In this document: positions 10,175-16,366 of the stretch, piece by piece
Layout: every line of letters begins with the position of its first letter
Position numbering within the stretch: position 1 is the first letter of the stretch
NCBI GenBank assembly: GCA_031732875.1
Contig: JAVMKL010000241.1
Location: 1-17,722, forward strand
Direction: 5' to 3'
Length of the DNA: 17,722 bases
Source: JAVMKJ01 sp031732875
GTDB taxonomy: Bacteria > Pseudomonadota > Gammaproteobacteria > Competibacterales > Competibacteraceae
Program-made: the position numbers and the translations under genes
The notes under the pieces: generated by a model
Databases searched by the model: none
Seen by the model: the letters and a program-made list of their open reading frames with translations, nothing else
Told to the model about the DNA's origin: nothing

Positions 10175-11223
10175 GGCTGAAACTCCACCAACGGTTTGCC
10201 TTCGCCCTCGGCGATTTGGCCCAGCGTCCAGACGGTTTCGCCCGCCTCCCGCAGCAGCGCTTGCGCCCGCTCTTCATCTTTCGCCGGGACGCAGACCACC
10301 AGCCCGACTCCGCAGTTGAAGGTGCGCCGCATTTCCGCTTCGGCCACGCCGCCCTGTCGTTGCAGCCATTGGAACACCGCCGGCCGCTCCCAGCCTTGCA
10401 GCGCGATGACTGCCTTCGTGTTCGCCGGCAACACCCGCGGCAGATTTTCGGTCAAGCCGCCGCCGGTAATGTGGGCTATAGCGTGGACCTCGATCCGTTC
10501 CAGCAGTTGCAAAATCGGCTTGACGTAGATACGAGTCGGTGCCAGCAGAGTCTCGCCGAGCGTGCGGCCATCCGCGAACGGTTGATCCAGCCTTGCGCCA
10601 CTGACCGCGACAATCTTGCGGATCAGCGAATAACCGTTGGAATGCGGACCGGAGGAGGCCAGTCCGAGCAGGACGTCGCCCGGCGCGACCCGCGAGCCGT
10701 CGATGATTCGCGCCTTTTCGACCACCCCGACGCAGAAACCGGCCAGGTCGTAATCGCCTTCGCCATACATTCCCGGCATTTCGGCGGTTTCCCCCCCCAC
10801 CAGCGCCGCGCCAGCCCGTTCGCAGCCGTCGGCGATGCCCCTGATGACATCGGCGGCCACATCCACATCCAGCTTGCCGGTCGCGTAATAGTCCAGAAAA
10901 AACAGCGGTTCGGCGCCCGCCACCAGCACGTCGTTGACGCACATCGCCACCAGGTCGATCCCGATGGTGTCGTGCCGGTTCAGTTCCAGCGCCAGCTTGA
11001 GCTTGGTGCCGACCCCGTCGGTGCCGGAGACCAGCACCGGCTGGCGGTAACGGTCCAGCGGCAGTTCGAACAGGGCGCCGAAACCGCCCAGTCCCCCCAG
11101 TACGCCTGGCCGGAGGGTGCGGCGGGCGTGCGGCTTGATGCGGTCCACCAGCCGGTTGCCGGCGTCGATGTCGACCCCGGCGTCGCGGTAGCCGAGCGAG
11201 GGGGCTTGTGGTTGATCGTTCAC
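10171..11223 (-). CDS. purM: phosphoribosylformylglycinamidine cyclo-ligase PurM
   Basis: AIR synthetase, the fifth step of purine synthesis: ATP-dependent ring closure of FGAM to AIR (EC 6.3.3.1). The protein is 350 residues, the usual length. Motifs: SYGTDGVGTK-type loop as VSGTDGVGTKLKLA (about 65-78), DLVAMCVNDVLVAGAEPLFFLDYYATGKLD (about 90-118), GGETAEMPGMY (about 142-152), SSGPHSNGYSL and HITGGGLTENLPR. The start is GTG with GAGGT nine bases upstream. It overlaps purN by four bases. It lies 70 bp downstream of the glycosyltransferase stop; that gap shows no terminator. Confidence 0.97.
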   Translation of the reverse strand: MNDQPQAPSLGYRDAGVDIDAGNRLVDRIKPHARRTLRPGVLGGLGGFGALFELPLDRYRQPVLVSGTDGVGTKLKLALELNRHDTIGIDLVAMCVNDVLVAGAEPLFFLDYYATGKLDVDVAADVIRGIADGCERAGAALVGGETAEMPGMYGEGDYDLAGFCVGVVEKARIIDGSRVAPGDVLLGLASSGPHSNGYSLIRKIVAVSGARLDQPFADGRTLGETLLAPTRIYVKPILQLLERIEVHAIAHITGGGLTENLPRVLPANTKAVIALQGWERPAVFQWLQRQGGVAEAEMRRTFNCGVGLVVCVPAKDEERAQALLREAGETVWTLGQIAEGEGKPLVEFQP

Positions 11224-11293
11224 GGATGAGAAACCTCGCTATGAAAATCGGGCGGGCGTGAGGGATCGAAACTCCACCCATCCTTGGGCGAAT

Positions 11294-12208
11294 TCAGTAC
11301 TGGCTATCGCACAAACTGGCATAGTGGTAAAACCATTCGGGTTGCGGGGTGCGTACGTGGGCACGCAGGGTGTCCCAGAGTATTCCGGGCAACAGGGCGG
11401 GCGCGTTCTTGCGCGCCCAGCGCCGGAAACTGCGCATCCGGTGGCGGAAACTGGCCCGTGCGAGCGAAGGTGGAATCAGTTCGCCGTGGCGTTCGAAAAA
11501 CCGGCCCAGTATGCGCCAGGACTCCTGGAGCATCATCGGTTGCCGGAGACTGGCGTTGGCGCCATGGCGGCGATAGGCGGCCAGCCGTTCGGGCACGCGC
11601 GCCAGAGTGTAACCGGTGGCGAGCCTCAGCCAGCAGTCCCAGTCTTCGAGTCGGAGCGATTCGTCGAAACCGCCCAGACCGGCGAAGCGTTCGCGGTGCA
11701 GAGCCACGGTCGGATTGGGGATGGGATTGCCCAAAACCAGCGACAGATAGGCTTCGGGGTCGGGGCCGGAAGGGGGGCGCTCGCCGGCGACCTTCGGTAT
11801 GACGGCCCCGTCCTCGTCGATGAGGTCGGCATCCGCGTAAACCAGGGCAAGCCGCTCGTCGCCCCAATCCCGGATCGCCCGCCATTGAGCTTCGATCTTG
11901 CGGGGATAAAGCCGGTCGTCCGAACCCAGGAGATGCACCCATTCCCCTCGACACGCGGCGATGGCTCGATTGGATGCAGCGCCGACCCCACGGTTTTCCT
12001 GTCGGATGAATTCAACGCGGCGAAATCGATTCCCATGCTCCCGCACGAAGCGCTGGACCGCGTCCCCCGTGCCGTCGGTGGAACCGTCATCGACCACGAC
12101 GAGTTCCAGTTCGGGGTAGGTTTGGTCGCGGATGGATTCCAGGCAGGCGCCGATGTAGCGGGCGTGATTGTAGGCGGGCACGACCACGCTGGCGAGCGGT
12201 GGCGTCAT
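11294..12208 (-). CDS. family 2 glycosyltransferase
   Basis: GT-A fold sugar transferase of 304 residues. Nucleotide-sugar site: SVVVPAYNH (7-15), VVVDDGSTDGT (37-47), and the metal-binding SDD (96-98). The acceptor-side motif LEDWDCWLRLA (about 185-195) contains the ED pair of this family. It probably adds sugars in making a surface polysaccharide or glycan; donor and acceptor are unknown. A longer open frame starts 22 codons upstream inside the methyltransferase gene. I chose the ATG at 12208-12206 because it overlaps the methyltransferase stop as ATGA and leads straight into the first strand. The two genes are therefore translationally coupled. Confidence 0.9.
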   Translation of the reverse strand: MTPPLASVVVPAYNHARYIGACLESIRDQTYPELELVVVDDGSTDGTGDAVQRFVREHGNRFRRVEFIRQENRGVGAASNRAIAACRGEWVHLLGSDDRLYPRKIEAQWRAIRDWGDERLALVYADADLIDEDGAVIPKVAGERPPSGPDPEAYLSLVLGNPIPNPTVALHRERFAGLGGFDESLRLEDWDCWLRLATGYTLARVPERLAAYRRHGANASLRQPMMLQESWRILGRFFERHGELIPPSLARASFRHRMRSFRRWARKNAPALLPGILWDTLRAHVRTPQPEWFYHYASLCDSQY

Positions 12209-12828
12209 TTCTCGGCCAGCAGGAAACATTGAACGGCCAGGAACGGCCCGAGCAGGCGATGGGGAAACCACCATTTCCGGTATTTTTTCTTGATGTTGAG
12301 CGATTCCGCCCGCACCTTCCAGCCGCGGGCCTCCACCGTCCTGCGCAGGCTTGCCGGGGTGAAGAAGTGCAAGTGGGTGCGATCCATGATCCCGGCGTCA
12401 ACATAGTCGAAGCGTCCGTGGAAAAGCAATGGAAAAACCACGCTCTTGTGCCGCACGTTGGGGACGCTGACCATCAGCCGGGCGCCGGGACGGGCGCGAT
12501 CGTGAATGTCCCGGAGGGTTTGCCAGGGATCGACCAGATGTTCCAGGACGTCGGCCAGGATGACCAGATCGTAATCCAGCCAGGGCGTTTCGGATAAGGC
12601 ATCCGCCAGATCGCGATTCCAAACCCGCCGCAGTTGACCGGCCGCCATACCGGCCGCCGCGGGATGCGGTTCGATGCCGTCGCAGGAATTTACGATGCCG
12701 GCTTCCCTGAGTTGCTTGCCCAGACGACCGGCGGCGCAGCCGATATCCAGCGCCAGGTTGAAGGGACCATGGGAACGCAGGAAATCGACAACGTCTCCCC
12801 GGTCGGCGGTGTAGTAACGGCCGTTCAT
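12205..12828 (-). CDS. class I SAM-dependent methyltransferase
   Basis: Rossmann-fold methyltransferase of the Methyltransf_23 type, 207 residues. SAM-binding motif I is LALDIGCAAGRLG (25-37). The acidic residue of motif II is in CDGIEPHP (about 49-56), the motif IV region is DLVILADVLEHLVDP (87-101), and DRTHLHFFT (149-157) is frequent in methyltransferases of glycan clusters. The start MNGRYYTADRGD has GAGG about 11 bases upstream; the open frame beyond it is non-coding in character. Its coupling to the glycosyltransferase suggests methylation of a sugar or glycan intermediate, an inference from context only. Confidence 0.9.
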   Translation of the reverse strand: MNGRYYTADRGDVVDFLRSHGPFNLALDIGCAAGRLGKQLREAGIVNSCDGIEPHPAAAGMAAGQLRRVWNRDLADALSETPWLDYDLVILADVLEHLVDPWQTLRDIHDRARPGARLMVSVPNVRHKSVVFPLLFHGRFDYVDAGIMDRTHLHFFTPASLRRTVEARGWKVRAESLNIKKKYRKWWFPHRLLGPFLAVQCFLLAEK

Positions 12829-12938
12829 GGGGTGACAGCCTCGTAATCCCGATGGAAATTTCTGTGGATCATCGCTAACGTGATTTGTCGGATTTTTTAC
12901 ACCTTCTCCATGAGGCGAAAGTGGCGCCACGCCGCGCG

Positions 12939-13211
12939 TCAATGGATGAAGTTGCCGGCTCTGGCGATGCCGACGATGCCTACCAGAATCCAGAACGCAT
13001 TGAGCAGAGTATAGGCGGCATCCTGCTTCACCCTGGCGCACCAGGTCAGCAGGACCGCGTCGATGGTGTTGACGATCCAGACCCCCAGGAACGGGCTGTC
13101 CGGCCCCAGCCAACTGACCAGGCTAAAACTGCCAATCCGCATCAGAACGCCGATCATCTCCAGGGTCTTCAGATGCGCGACAACGAACCGATTGAATTCG
13201 GGCACGGTCAA
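12939..13211 (-). CDS. small membrane protein, possibly CBU_0592-like
   Basis: About 90 residues with three predicted membrane helices. The part FLGVWIVNTIDAVLLTWCAR followed by AAYTLLNAFWILVGIVGI resembles the small CBU_0592-type membrane proteins related to SemiSWEET transporters (pattern LNxxGAxLL...LNxxWIxIxxxGL). I make this comparison from memory. Function unknown. The start is uncertain: TTG at 13211 has GGAGA five bases upstream and overlaps the stop of a start-less frame. A GTG at 13205 and a longer form from GTG at 13250 are alternatives. It lies 110 bp before the methyltransferase, in the same direction. Confidence 0.6.
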   Translation of the reverse strand: MTVPEFNRFVVAHLKTLEMIGVLMRIGSFSLVSWLGPDSPFLGVWIVNTIDAVLLTWCARVKQDAAYTLLNAFWILVGIVGIARAGNFIH

Positions 13212-13427
13212 CGGGTTCTCCGGTCTGGATGACTGTGGAGCACTACCCACCGTTTTCCCAAGGGTGGCCGCACCTGCAATCGAACGGAACCCGCGTGACT
13301 ATGGGTAATGCCCTGTTTGGTTGAGAACAGCCACTGAAAAAACGCGCCGCCGTAGCCGACCCGCGGATGGCGGCGGCCCCAGTCCCGGACGGCGTCCCGA
13401 TACGGCCGGCCGGTGAGGATCGCGTCT
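13208..13427 (-). pseudogene. start-less reading frame, probable truncated gene of unknown family
   Basis: A frame ending at TGA 13210-13208 reads ...AILTGRPYRDAVRDW, GRRHPRVGYGGAFFQWLFST and KQGITHSHAG... It shows strongly biased third positions in its first half, unlike the competing frames. No ATG, GTG or TTG lies in frame before it. Upstream it runs straight into the inverted-repeat element at 13428-13554. This looks like a gene whose 5' end was lost or replaced when the element arrived. Family not recognised. A frame read by chance cannot be excluded. Confidence 0.35.
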
Positions 13428-13554
13428 GTAACCGTTCGCTCCCCTCGCCCGCTTGCGGGAGAGGGGTTAGGGGTGATGGCTGTAGTTTCAAAGACTTACC
13501 CCCTCACCCTAACCCTTTCCCCCATGAATGAGAGAGAGGGGACCGAACGGTTAC
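13428..13554. repeat. 127-bp inverted-repeat intergenic element
   Basis: The ends are perfect 11-bp inverted repeats, GTAACCGTTCG (13428-13438) and its complement (13544-13554). After one mismatch the match continues through TCCCCTC, giving 18 of 19. Inside are a second inverted pair, GGGTTAGGGGTGA (13464-13476) against CCCTCACCCTAACCC (13501-13515), and the small hairpin CCCGCTTGCGGG (13448-13459). The type (CTCCC...TAACCC...GAGAGGG) is a widespread proteobacterial intergenic repeat that often yields spurious open frames reading PLTPLPQAGEG. It begins one base beyond the MaoC-like gene's stop codon. I found no target duplication. Confidence 0.7.
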
Positions 13555-13555
13555 C

Positions 13556-14011
13556 TCAGTCTTTCCTAACGACCAGCATCGTCGTCTGGTATTCGATCAC
13601 CTGCTGATCGCGTTGGTTGTAGGCTTTGTTTTGGTAGACGAACAGGAATCGCCCCGGATTTTTGGTGGGGCGCAGTTCGACCACTTCGGCCTCCGCTCGG
13701 AGGGTGTCCCCAAACAACACTGGAGACGTGATCTTCATCTGGTCCACGCCGATATACGCATAAATTTCATAGCCGTCCTGGGCCAGCAGTTCGGCGATGT
13801 TGTCCGCATGGTGGACCAAACCGTCGGCGACGGCAAAGATGACCGGCCCCGCCAGGGAGCGCTCCTGAAACCAGGTTCCCTTGGCATACTCGGCGTTGCT
13901 GTGAACGGCCATGTTAAACCAGGTGAGTTGATGCAGGATGGAGAAGTCTCCGACATCGAGCGTCCGGCAGACCCGACCAGGAATTTTTGCGCCCACGGTG
14001 ACTTTACCCAT
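13556..14011 (-). CDS. MaoC-like hot-dog fold dehydratase domain protein
   Basis: Protein of 151 residues from MGKVTVGAKIPGR. Hot-dog fold as in MaoC-type (R)-enoyl-CoA hydratases and FAS1-like dehydratases: FQERSLAGPVIFAVADGL (48-65) corresponds to the central helix region, followed by strands VDQMKITSPVLFGDTLRAEAEV and FLFVYQNKAYNQRDQQVIEYQTT. In active MaoC hydratases a D-x-N-P-x-H-x-D segment precedes this. Here the same place reads WFNMAVHSNAEYA (31-43): the His is kept but the Asp five residues before it appears to be Phe. Catalysis is therefore uncertain; it may be a thioester-binding relative. An open frame six codons longer exists, but GGAG sits ten bases before the chosen ATG. Confidence 0.8.
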   Translation of the reverse strand: MGKVTVGAKIPGRVCRTLDVGDFSILHQLTWFNMAVHSNAEYAKGTWFQERSLAGPVIFAVADGLVHHADNIAELLAQDGYEIYAYIGVDQMKITSPVLFGDTLRAEAEVVELRPTKNPGRFLFVYQNKAYNQRDQQVIEYQTTMLVVRKD

Positions 14012-14034
14012 AAAACGATGGCTCCTCATTGCGA

Positions 14035-14214
14035 TTAGGAATCATTCTGCTCTGCTCGCTTCTCCGCACGGGGCGGGACGCCACGCCCGCTCGCCGCGCG
14101 CAGGATCCGGCGGATGGCCTCGGCCTGCTCGAGCTTGACCCAGCCCTGCCCGTGCGCCAGGCCCCGCGCGCTCGGGCGTTGGCGATGCTGCCGGTCGGCA
14201 TTGCATGAGCCCAT
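14035..14214 (-). CDS. possible small protein, 59 aa
   Basis: A short frame not overlapped by any better candidate. Third positions are strongly GC-biased, and there is a helical, basic segment GWVKLEQAEAIRRILRAA in the middle. It ends 23 bases before the MaoC-like gene. The ATG lies inside the perfect 14-bp palindrome GAGCCCATGGGCTC (14207-14220), with GGGAG only three bases upstream. It could be a real small gene or the tail of a lost larger one. No family recognised. Confidence 0.35.
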   Translation of the reverse strand: MGSCNADRQHRQRPSARGLAHGQGWVKLEQAEAIRRILRAASGRGVPPRAEKRAEQNDS

Positions 14215-14290
14215 GGGCTCCCATGTGGTGATTCTTGTTACATGCTATCAAATCAGAACAAGAACCTCATGCGCTACGGGCTCAAAGCGT

Positions 14291-14506
14291 TTACCACGTC
14301 AACCACCGCGACGATCCGCCCCCCGCCGCATCCGGCATGGGGTGGATGCAGCGCTGATCCCCGAAACCGCGAACCGCGCGGCGCGGGTTCTCATCAATGC
14401 CGTGCGCCGGTTTGGGCAGATGGCGTCCGGTGAGGGCGTGGCAGGTGCGGCACAACCGTTCCGCGCGTTCGACCCGATAGCGGTTGGCGGGGCAGTGAAG
14501 GGACCA
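14291..14506 (-). pseudogene. Cys-rich coding remnant directly after the cupin stop codon
   Basis: A frame of 71 codons continues in phase after the TGA of the cupin fragment: WSLHCPANRYRVERAERL, CRTCHALTGRHLPKPAHG, IDENPRRAVRGFGDQRC. Third positions are GC-biased. The C-x11-15-C-x2-C-H arrangement suggests a zinc-binding fold. No start codon precedes it. Near the end another frame (RIVAVVDVVNALSP, stop TAG) looks more coding-like, so a frameshift is possible. I read this as decayed gene material; the identity is unknown. Confidence 0.35.
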
Positions 14507-14680
14507 TCAGGGTGGCGATGCGGCGTCGATGAAAACGGTCCCGGTAGGACCTATGCCCGTTTCCTGGTACGAGACCTCGCCCTCCTTGGCCCAGACGAAG
14601 TGCGGAACCCCGGCTGGGGCGACGTACGCCGCGCCCGTTGGGATGGCGACGGCCCCGGTTTCGGCAAAGGCGGTCCACTC
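14507..14680 (-). pseudogene. cupin-domain protein, C-terminal fragment
   Basis: The frame reads EWTAFAETGAVAIPTGAAYV followed by APAGVPHFVWAKEGEVSYQE and TGIGPTGTVFIDAASPP, then TGA. This is the second half of a single-domain cupin: P-x-G-x-x-H (PAGVPHFVWAKEG) is cupin motif 2, and the IPTGAAYVAPAG context is typical of small cupins with a GIGP ending. The first half, with the G-x5-H-x-H motif, is missing. The upstream codons run into the end of the exported-protein gene. There is no start codon, so it is a truncated relic. Confidence 0.6.
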
Positions 14681-14718
14681 GTTTCGACAGTCAGTCGTAG
14701 AGTCCGGCCGCCGCCCGT

Positions 14719-15219
14719 TTATTCGGCCGCCGCCCCCAGGAAAATCCGAGCGACCCGACCTCCCTCGAAGGTAAACATCAGGCCGCCATAGACCGAACCC
14801 GCCACGAAATTTTTTCCCGGCGTGCTGTCCTCCGCGTTCCGGTCGCGCCCGTAGGCGGCCATCACCTCACGCTCGGTGCCGCCGAGCCCGATCCCGCGCC
14901 GGGTTTTCCAGGGGCTGGGGCGGGTGAGAGTGATGGCACCGATGGTCCAAGCCCCTTTCGGCGTGGTCGCGCTCATGTCGAGCGTGATCCCGCAATCGGG
15001 ATAGGCCCATTCCTGGTGATAGTCGCCGTCCGCTTCCCAACGGGTCACCGATCCCCGCCGGGGTTGGCACGCGATGCCGCGCGCCACCTCCCCTTGCGGG
15101 AGACCGATACGCAGCGGGCCAATCCGTTCCGCCTTGAGGAGCGCGAACTCGTCGGCAGCCATCGCCGGGAAACACCCCATAACCGCCAGCGCTAAGACCA
15201 TGATCGGGATCGGACGCAT
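14719..15219 (-). CDS. exported hypothetical protein with signal peptide
   Basis: Protein of 166 residues. Residues 1-21 form a signal peptide (MRPIP, hydrophobic core MVLALAVMGCF, cleavage after PAMA). A lipoprotein site at VMGC (Cys16) is less likely. The mature part contains two similar units, IGPLRIGLPQGEVARGI (about 33-49) and RGIGLGGTEREVMAAYGRD (about 108-126). The pattern G-IG--x-x-x-E-V resembles small periplasmic proteins with SmpA/BLIP-like folds. Function unknown. The start codon lies two bases after the antitoxin stop, so it is translationally linked to the toxin-antitoxin operon. The longer open frame upstream overlaps the antitoxin and is a shadow. One Cys pair (Cys51, Cys76) could form a disulfide. 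Confidence 0.75.
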   Translation of the reverse strand: MRPIPIMVLALAVMGCFPAMAADEFALLKAERIGPLRIGLPQGEVARGIACQPRRGSVTRWEADGDYHQEWAYPDCGITLDMSATTPKGAWTIGAITLTRPSPWKTRRGIGLGGTEREVMAAYGRDRNAEDSTPGKNFVAGSVYGGLMFTFEGGRVARIFLGAAAE

Positions 15220-15221
15220 CT

Positions 15222-15800
15222 TTACTTTCCGGTCAATTCTGCGATCTTCACGTCGATGGCCGGCAGCAGCACGCCCAGGCAGAACTGCTGCATGCTGTCC
15301 GGGGTGCGCTCGGCGATGTGCTTGAGCCTGAGCAGGTAAGGCTCCGGCAGACGCAGGTTGAACACCTTGGCCACGTCGTCCCGCACGCCGGGCGCTTCCC
15401 GGGGATGGGGCGCGACTGCCGGAGCGGCGGGCGGTTCCGGGGTGGCGGGTACCCCCCGAGCGCTCCAAGCGATGGCGAGCGTCCGGTGACCGACCGGCTC
15501 GGCCGCCGGCTTCACCTTGATCTCGATGTCGTACCCGAGCCGATTCAAGCAATCCATCAGCTTGCGCTCGGACAAGTTGGCGAAATCGCCGCGCAGCAGC
15601 GCCGAGACTTTCGGCTGCGGAATGCCCATGCGGCGGCCGGCTTCTTCTTGCGTCAGGCCGAGCTTACGCACCGCGCGGGTGATTTCGATCACCAGGCCGG
15701 ACTTGATCTTGAGCTTTTCGGCATCGGGTAGACCCAGGTCGGCAAAGACATGGCCGGAACCCGTTTCGACCGCGATCCCTTCAACGAGGCGCTTGGCCAT
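15222..15800 (-). CDS. XRE-family antitoxin-like regulator with a C-terminal ribbon-helix-helix-like tail
   Basis: Protein of 192 residues, about twice the length of the usual antitoxin of this group. Residues 1-95 match the XRE-type antitoxins that partner Gp49/RelE-like toxins: GLTQEEAGRRMGIPQPKVSALLRGDF (48-73) is the helix-turn-helix, and LMDCLNRLGYDIEIKVKP (81-98) is the usual end of such proteins. Then comes a Pro/Ala-rich linker (98-139). Residues 145-190 (KVFNLRLPEPYLLRLKHIAE, then RTPDSMQQFCLGVLLPAID) look like a ribbon-helix-helix: a strand with alternating residues, then two helices. Family knowledge supports autorepression of the operon. The gene overlaps the end of the wrecked toxin gene by 20 bases, as in intact TA operons. 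The second DNA-binding-like domain is inferred from pattern only. Confidence 0.85.
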   Translation of the reverse strand: MAKRLVEGIAVETGSGHVFADLGLPDAEKLKIKSGLVIEITRAVRKLGLTQEEAGRRMGIPQPKVSALLRGDFANLSERKLMDCLNRLGYDIEIKVKPAAEPVGHRTLAIAWSARGVPATPEPPAAPAVAPHPREAPGVRDDVAKVFNLRLPEPYLLRLKHIAERTPDSMQQFCLGVLLPAIDVKIAELTGK

Positions 15801-15983
15801 CTCTCATCTCCCGCGCGATCGCCTCGGCCACCTTCAGCCGGGCGCGAATGATCTACAGGTCCTCTTGCGGCGTGGCGATCCCGCGTGTGCTCTTCTTCTG
15901 GAAGCAGTGCAGGACGAACACCGCTTCATCAGGTCTTTCTTGCTGCTCTCGATCCAGATCAGCGGTTTTTCCTGGATGGCCAT
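15781..15983 (-). pseudogene. degraded RelE/ParE (phage Gp49-like) toxin gene
   Basis: The first 19 codons read MAIQEKPLIWIESSKKDLM, the typical start of Gp49-like toxins. The frame then shifts. In the next frame the C-terminal part appears: EAVFVLHCFQKKSTRGI, ATPQEDL, stop, IIRARLKVAEAIAREMRDG. So the middle (roughly 45-50 residues compared with the usual 110-115) is deleted with a change of frame, and a TAG (15855-15853) interrupts the C-terminal helix. The toxin must be inactive. The overlap with the antitoxin start is kept. A TATAAT -10 box lies six bases before the ATG. Confidence 0.8.
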
Positions 15984-15989
15984 GCGAAT

Positions 15990-16010
15990 ATTATACCCAA
16001 ACAGGCATAA
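15990..16010 (-). promoter_or_regulatory. promoter -10 box and operator-like palindrome of the degraded TA locus
   Basis: On the - strand a perfect TATAAT (15995-15990) sits six bases before the toxin ATG, so the transcript would be almost leaderless. No good -35 box is seen. The box lies inside the imperfect palindrome TTATACC (15991-15997) / GGCATAA (16004-16010), 6 of 7 matching. An autorepressor bound there would cover the promoter. Binding by the XRE-type antitoxin is inference. Confidence 0.5.
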
Positions 16011-16022
16011 GTTACGCTAGTG

Positions 16023-16051
16023 TTGATCTATCTCAAAATGAGATATACAAT
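16023..16051 (+). promoter_or_regulatory. higBA promoter with operator palindrome in its spacer
   Basis: The -35 box TTGATC (16023-16028) and -10 box TACAAT (16046-16051) are separated by 17 bases. Those 17 bases are exactly the palindrome TATCTCA-AAA-TGAGATA (16029-16045). This is the position expected for a HigA operator that blocks RNA polymerase. A further palindrome CCTGTGTACAGG (16057-16068) lies in the leader. Confidence 0.75.
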
Positions 16052-16083
16052 TGCCTCCTGTGTACAGGTGAGGGAGGGTCTGG

Positions 16084-16365
16084 ATGCATGTGATCAGTCA
16101 AAAACGGGTGTGGGAAGCTCAAGCAGCGCACGAGGATGCTGCTACCGCCCTGGAGGGCTGGTACAGAATCATCGATACCAACATGTTTGAAAACTTCGCC
16201 CAACTCAGGAGGATTTTTCCCAGCGTCGATAAAGTCAATGACAAGTATGTATTCAACATCGGAGGTAACAAACTCCGCTTGATCGCCAACATAAACTTTG
16301 AAAGAAACAAACTTTTTATCAGATGCATATTGACTCATAAAGACTACGACAAGAAACGGTTGTAA
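16084..16365 (+). CDS. higB: type II toxin HigB, mRNA interferase
   Basis: Protein of 93 residues of the HigB toxin family (RelE-like fold, HigB_toxin type). HigB cuts mRNA in the ribosome and is neutralised by HigA. Visible family blocks: MHVISQKRVWEAQAAH, ALEGWYRIID (22-31), the strand KYVFNIGGNKLRLIANI (54-70) and the C-terminal FIRCILTHKDYDK (78-90), with the conserved THxxYDK that carries active-site residues. It appears intact. The start has GGGAGGG five bases upstream. The promoter and palindrome are just upstream, and higA lies 67 bases downstream. The lower GC of the gene compared with the chromosome-type genes to the left suggests acquisition by transfer. Confidence 0.93.
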   Translation: MHVISQKRVWEAQAAHEDAATALEGWYRIIDTNMFENFAQLRRIFPSVDKVNDKYVFNIGGNKLRLIANINFERNKLFIRCILTHKDYDKKRL

Positions 16366-16366
16366 G

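Noticed and set aside
6691..10180. Very long + strand open frames (490 and 797 codons)
   Set aside because: Antisense shadows of pmbA, tldD and purN caused by high GC; no ribosome sites or domains.
13243..13491. 82-codon - strand frame beginning MKLQPSPLTPLPQAGEG
   Set aside because: A well-known spurious translation of the CTCCC-type intergenic repeat.
14507..14509. TGA between cupin and Cys-rich frames as a possible selenocysteine codon
   Set aside because: No SECIS-like hairpin was evident just downstream and the surrounding sequence looks decayed; a plain stop is simpler.
14114..14791. 225-codon + strand open frame
   Set aside because: Antisense to the cupin fragment and the Cys-rich remnant; no motif and low-complexity composition.
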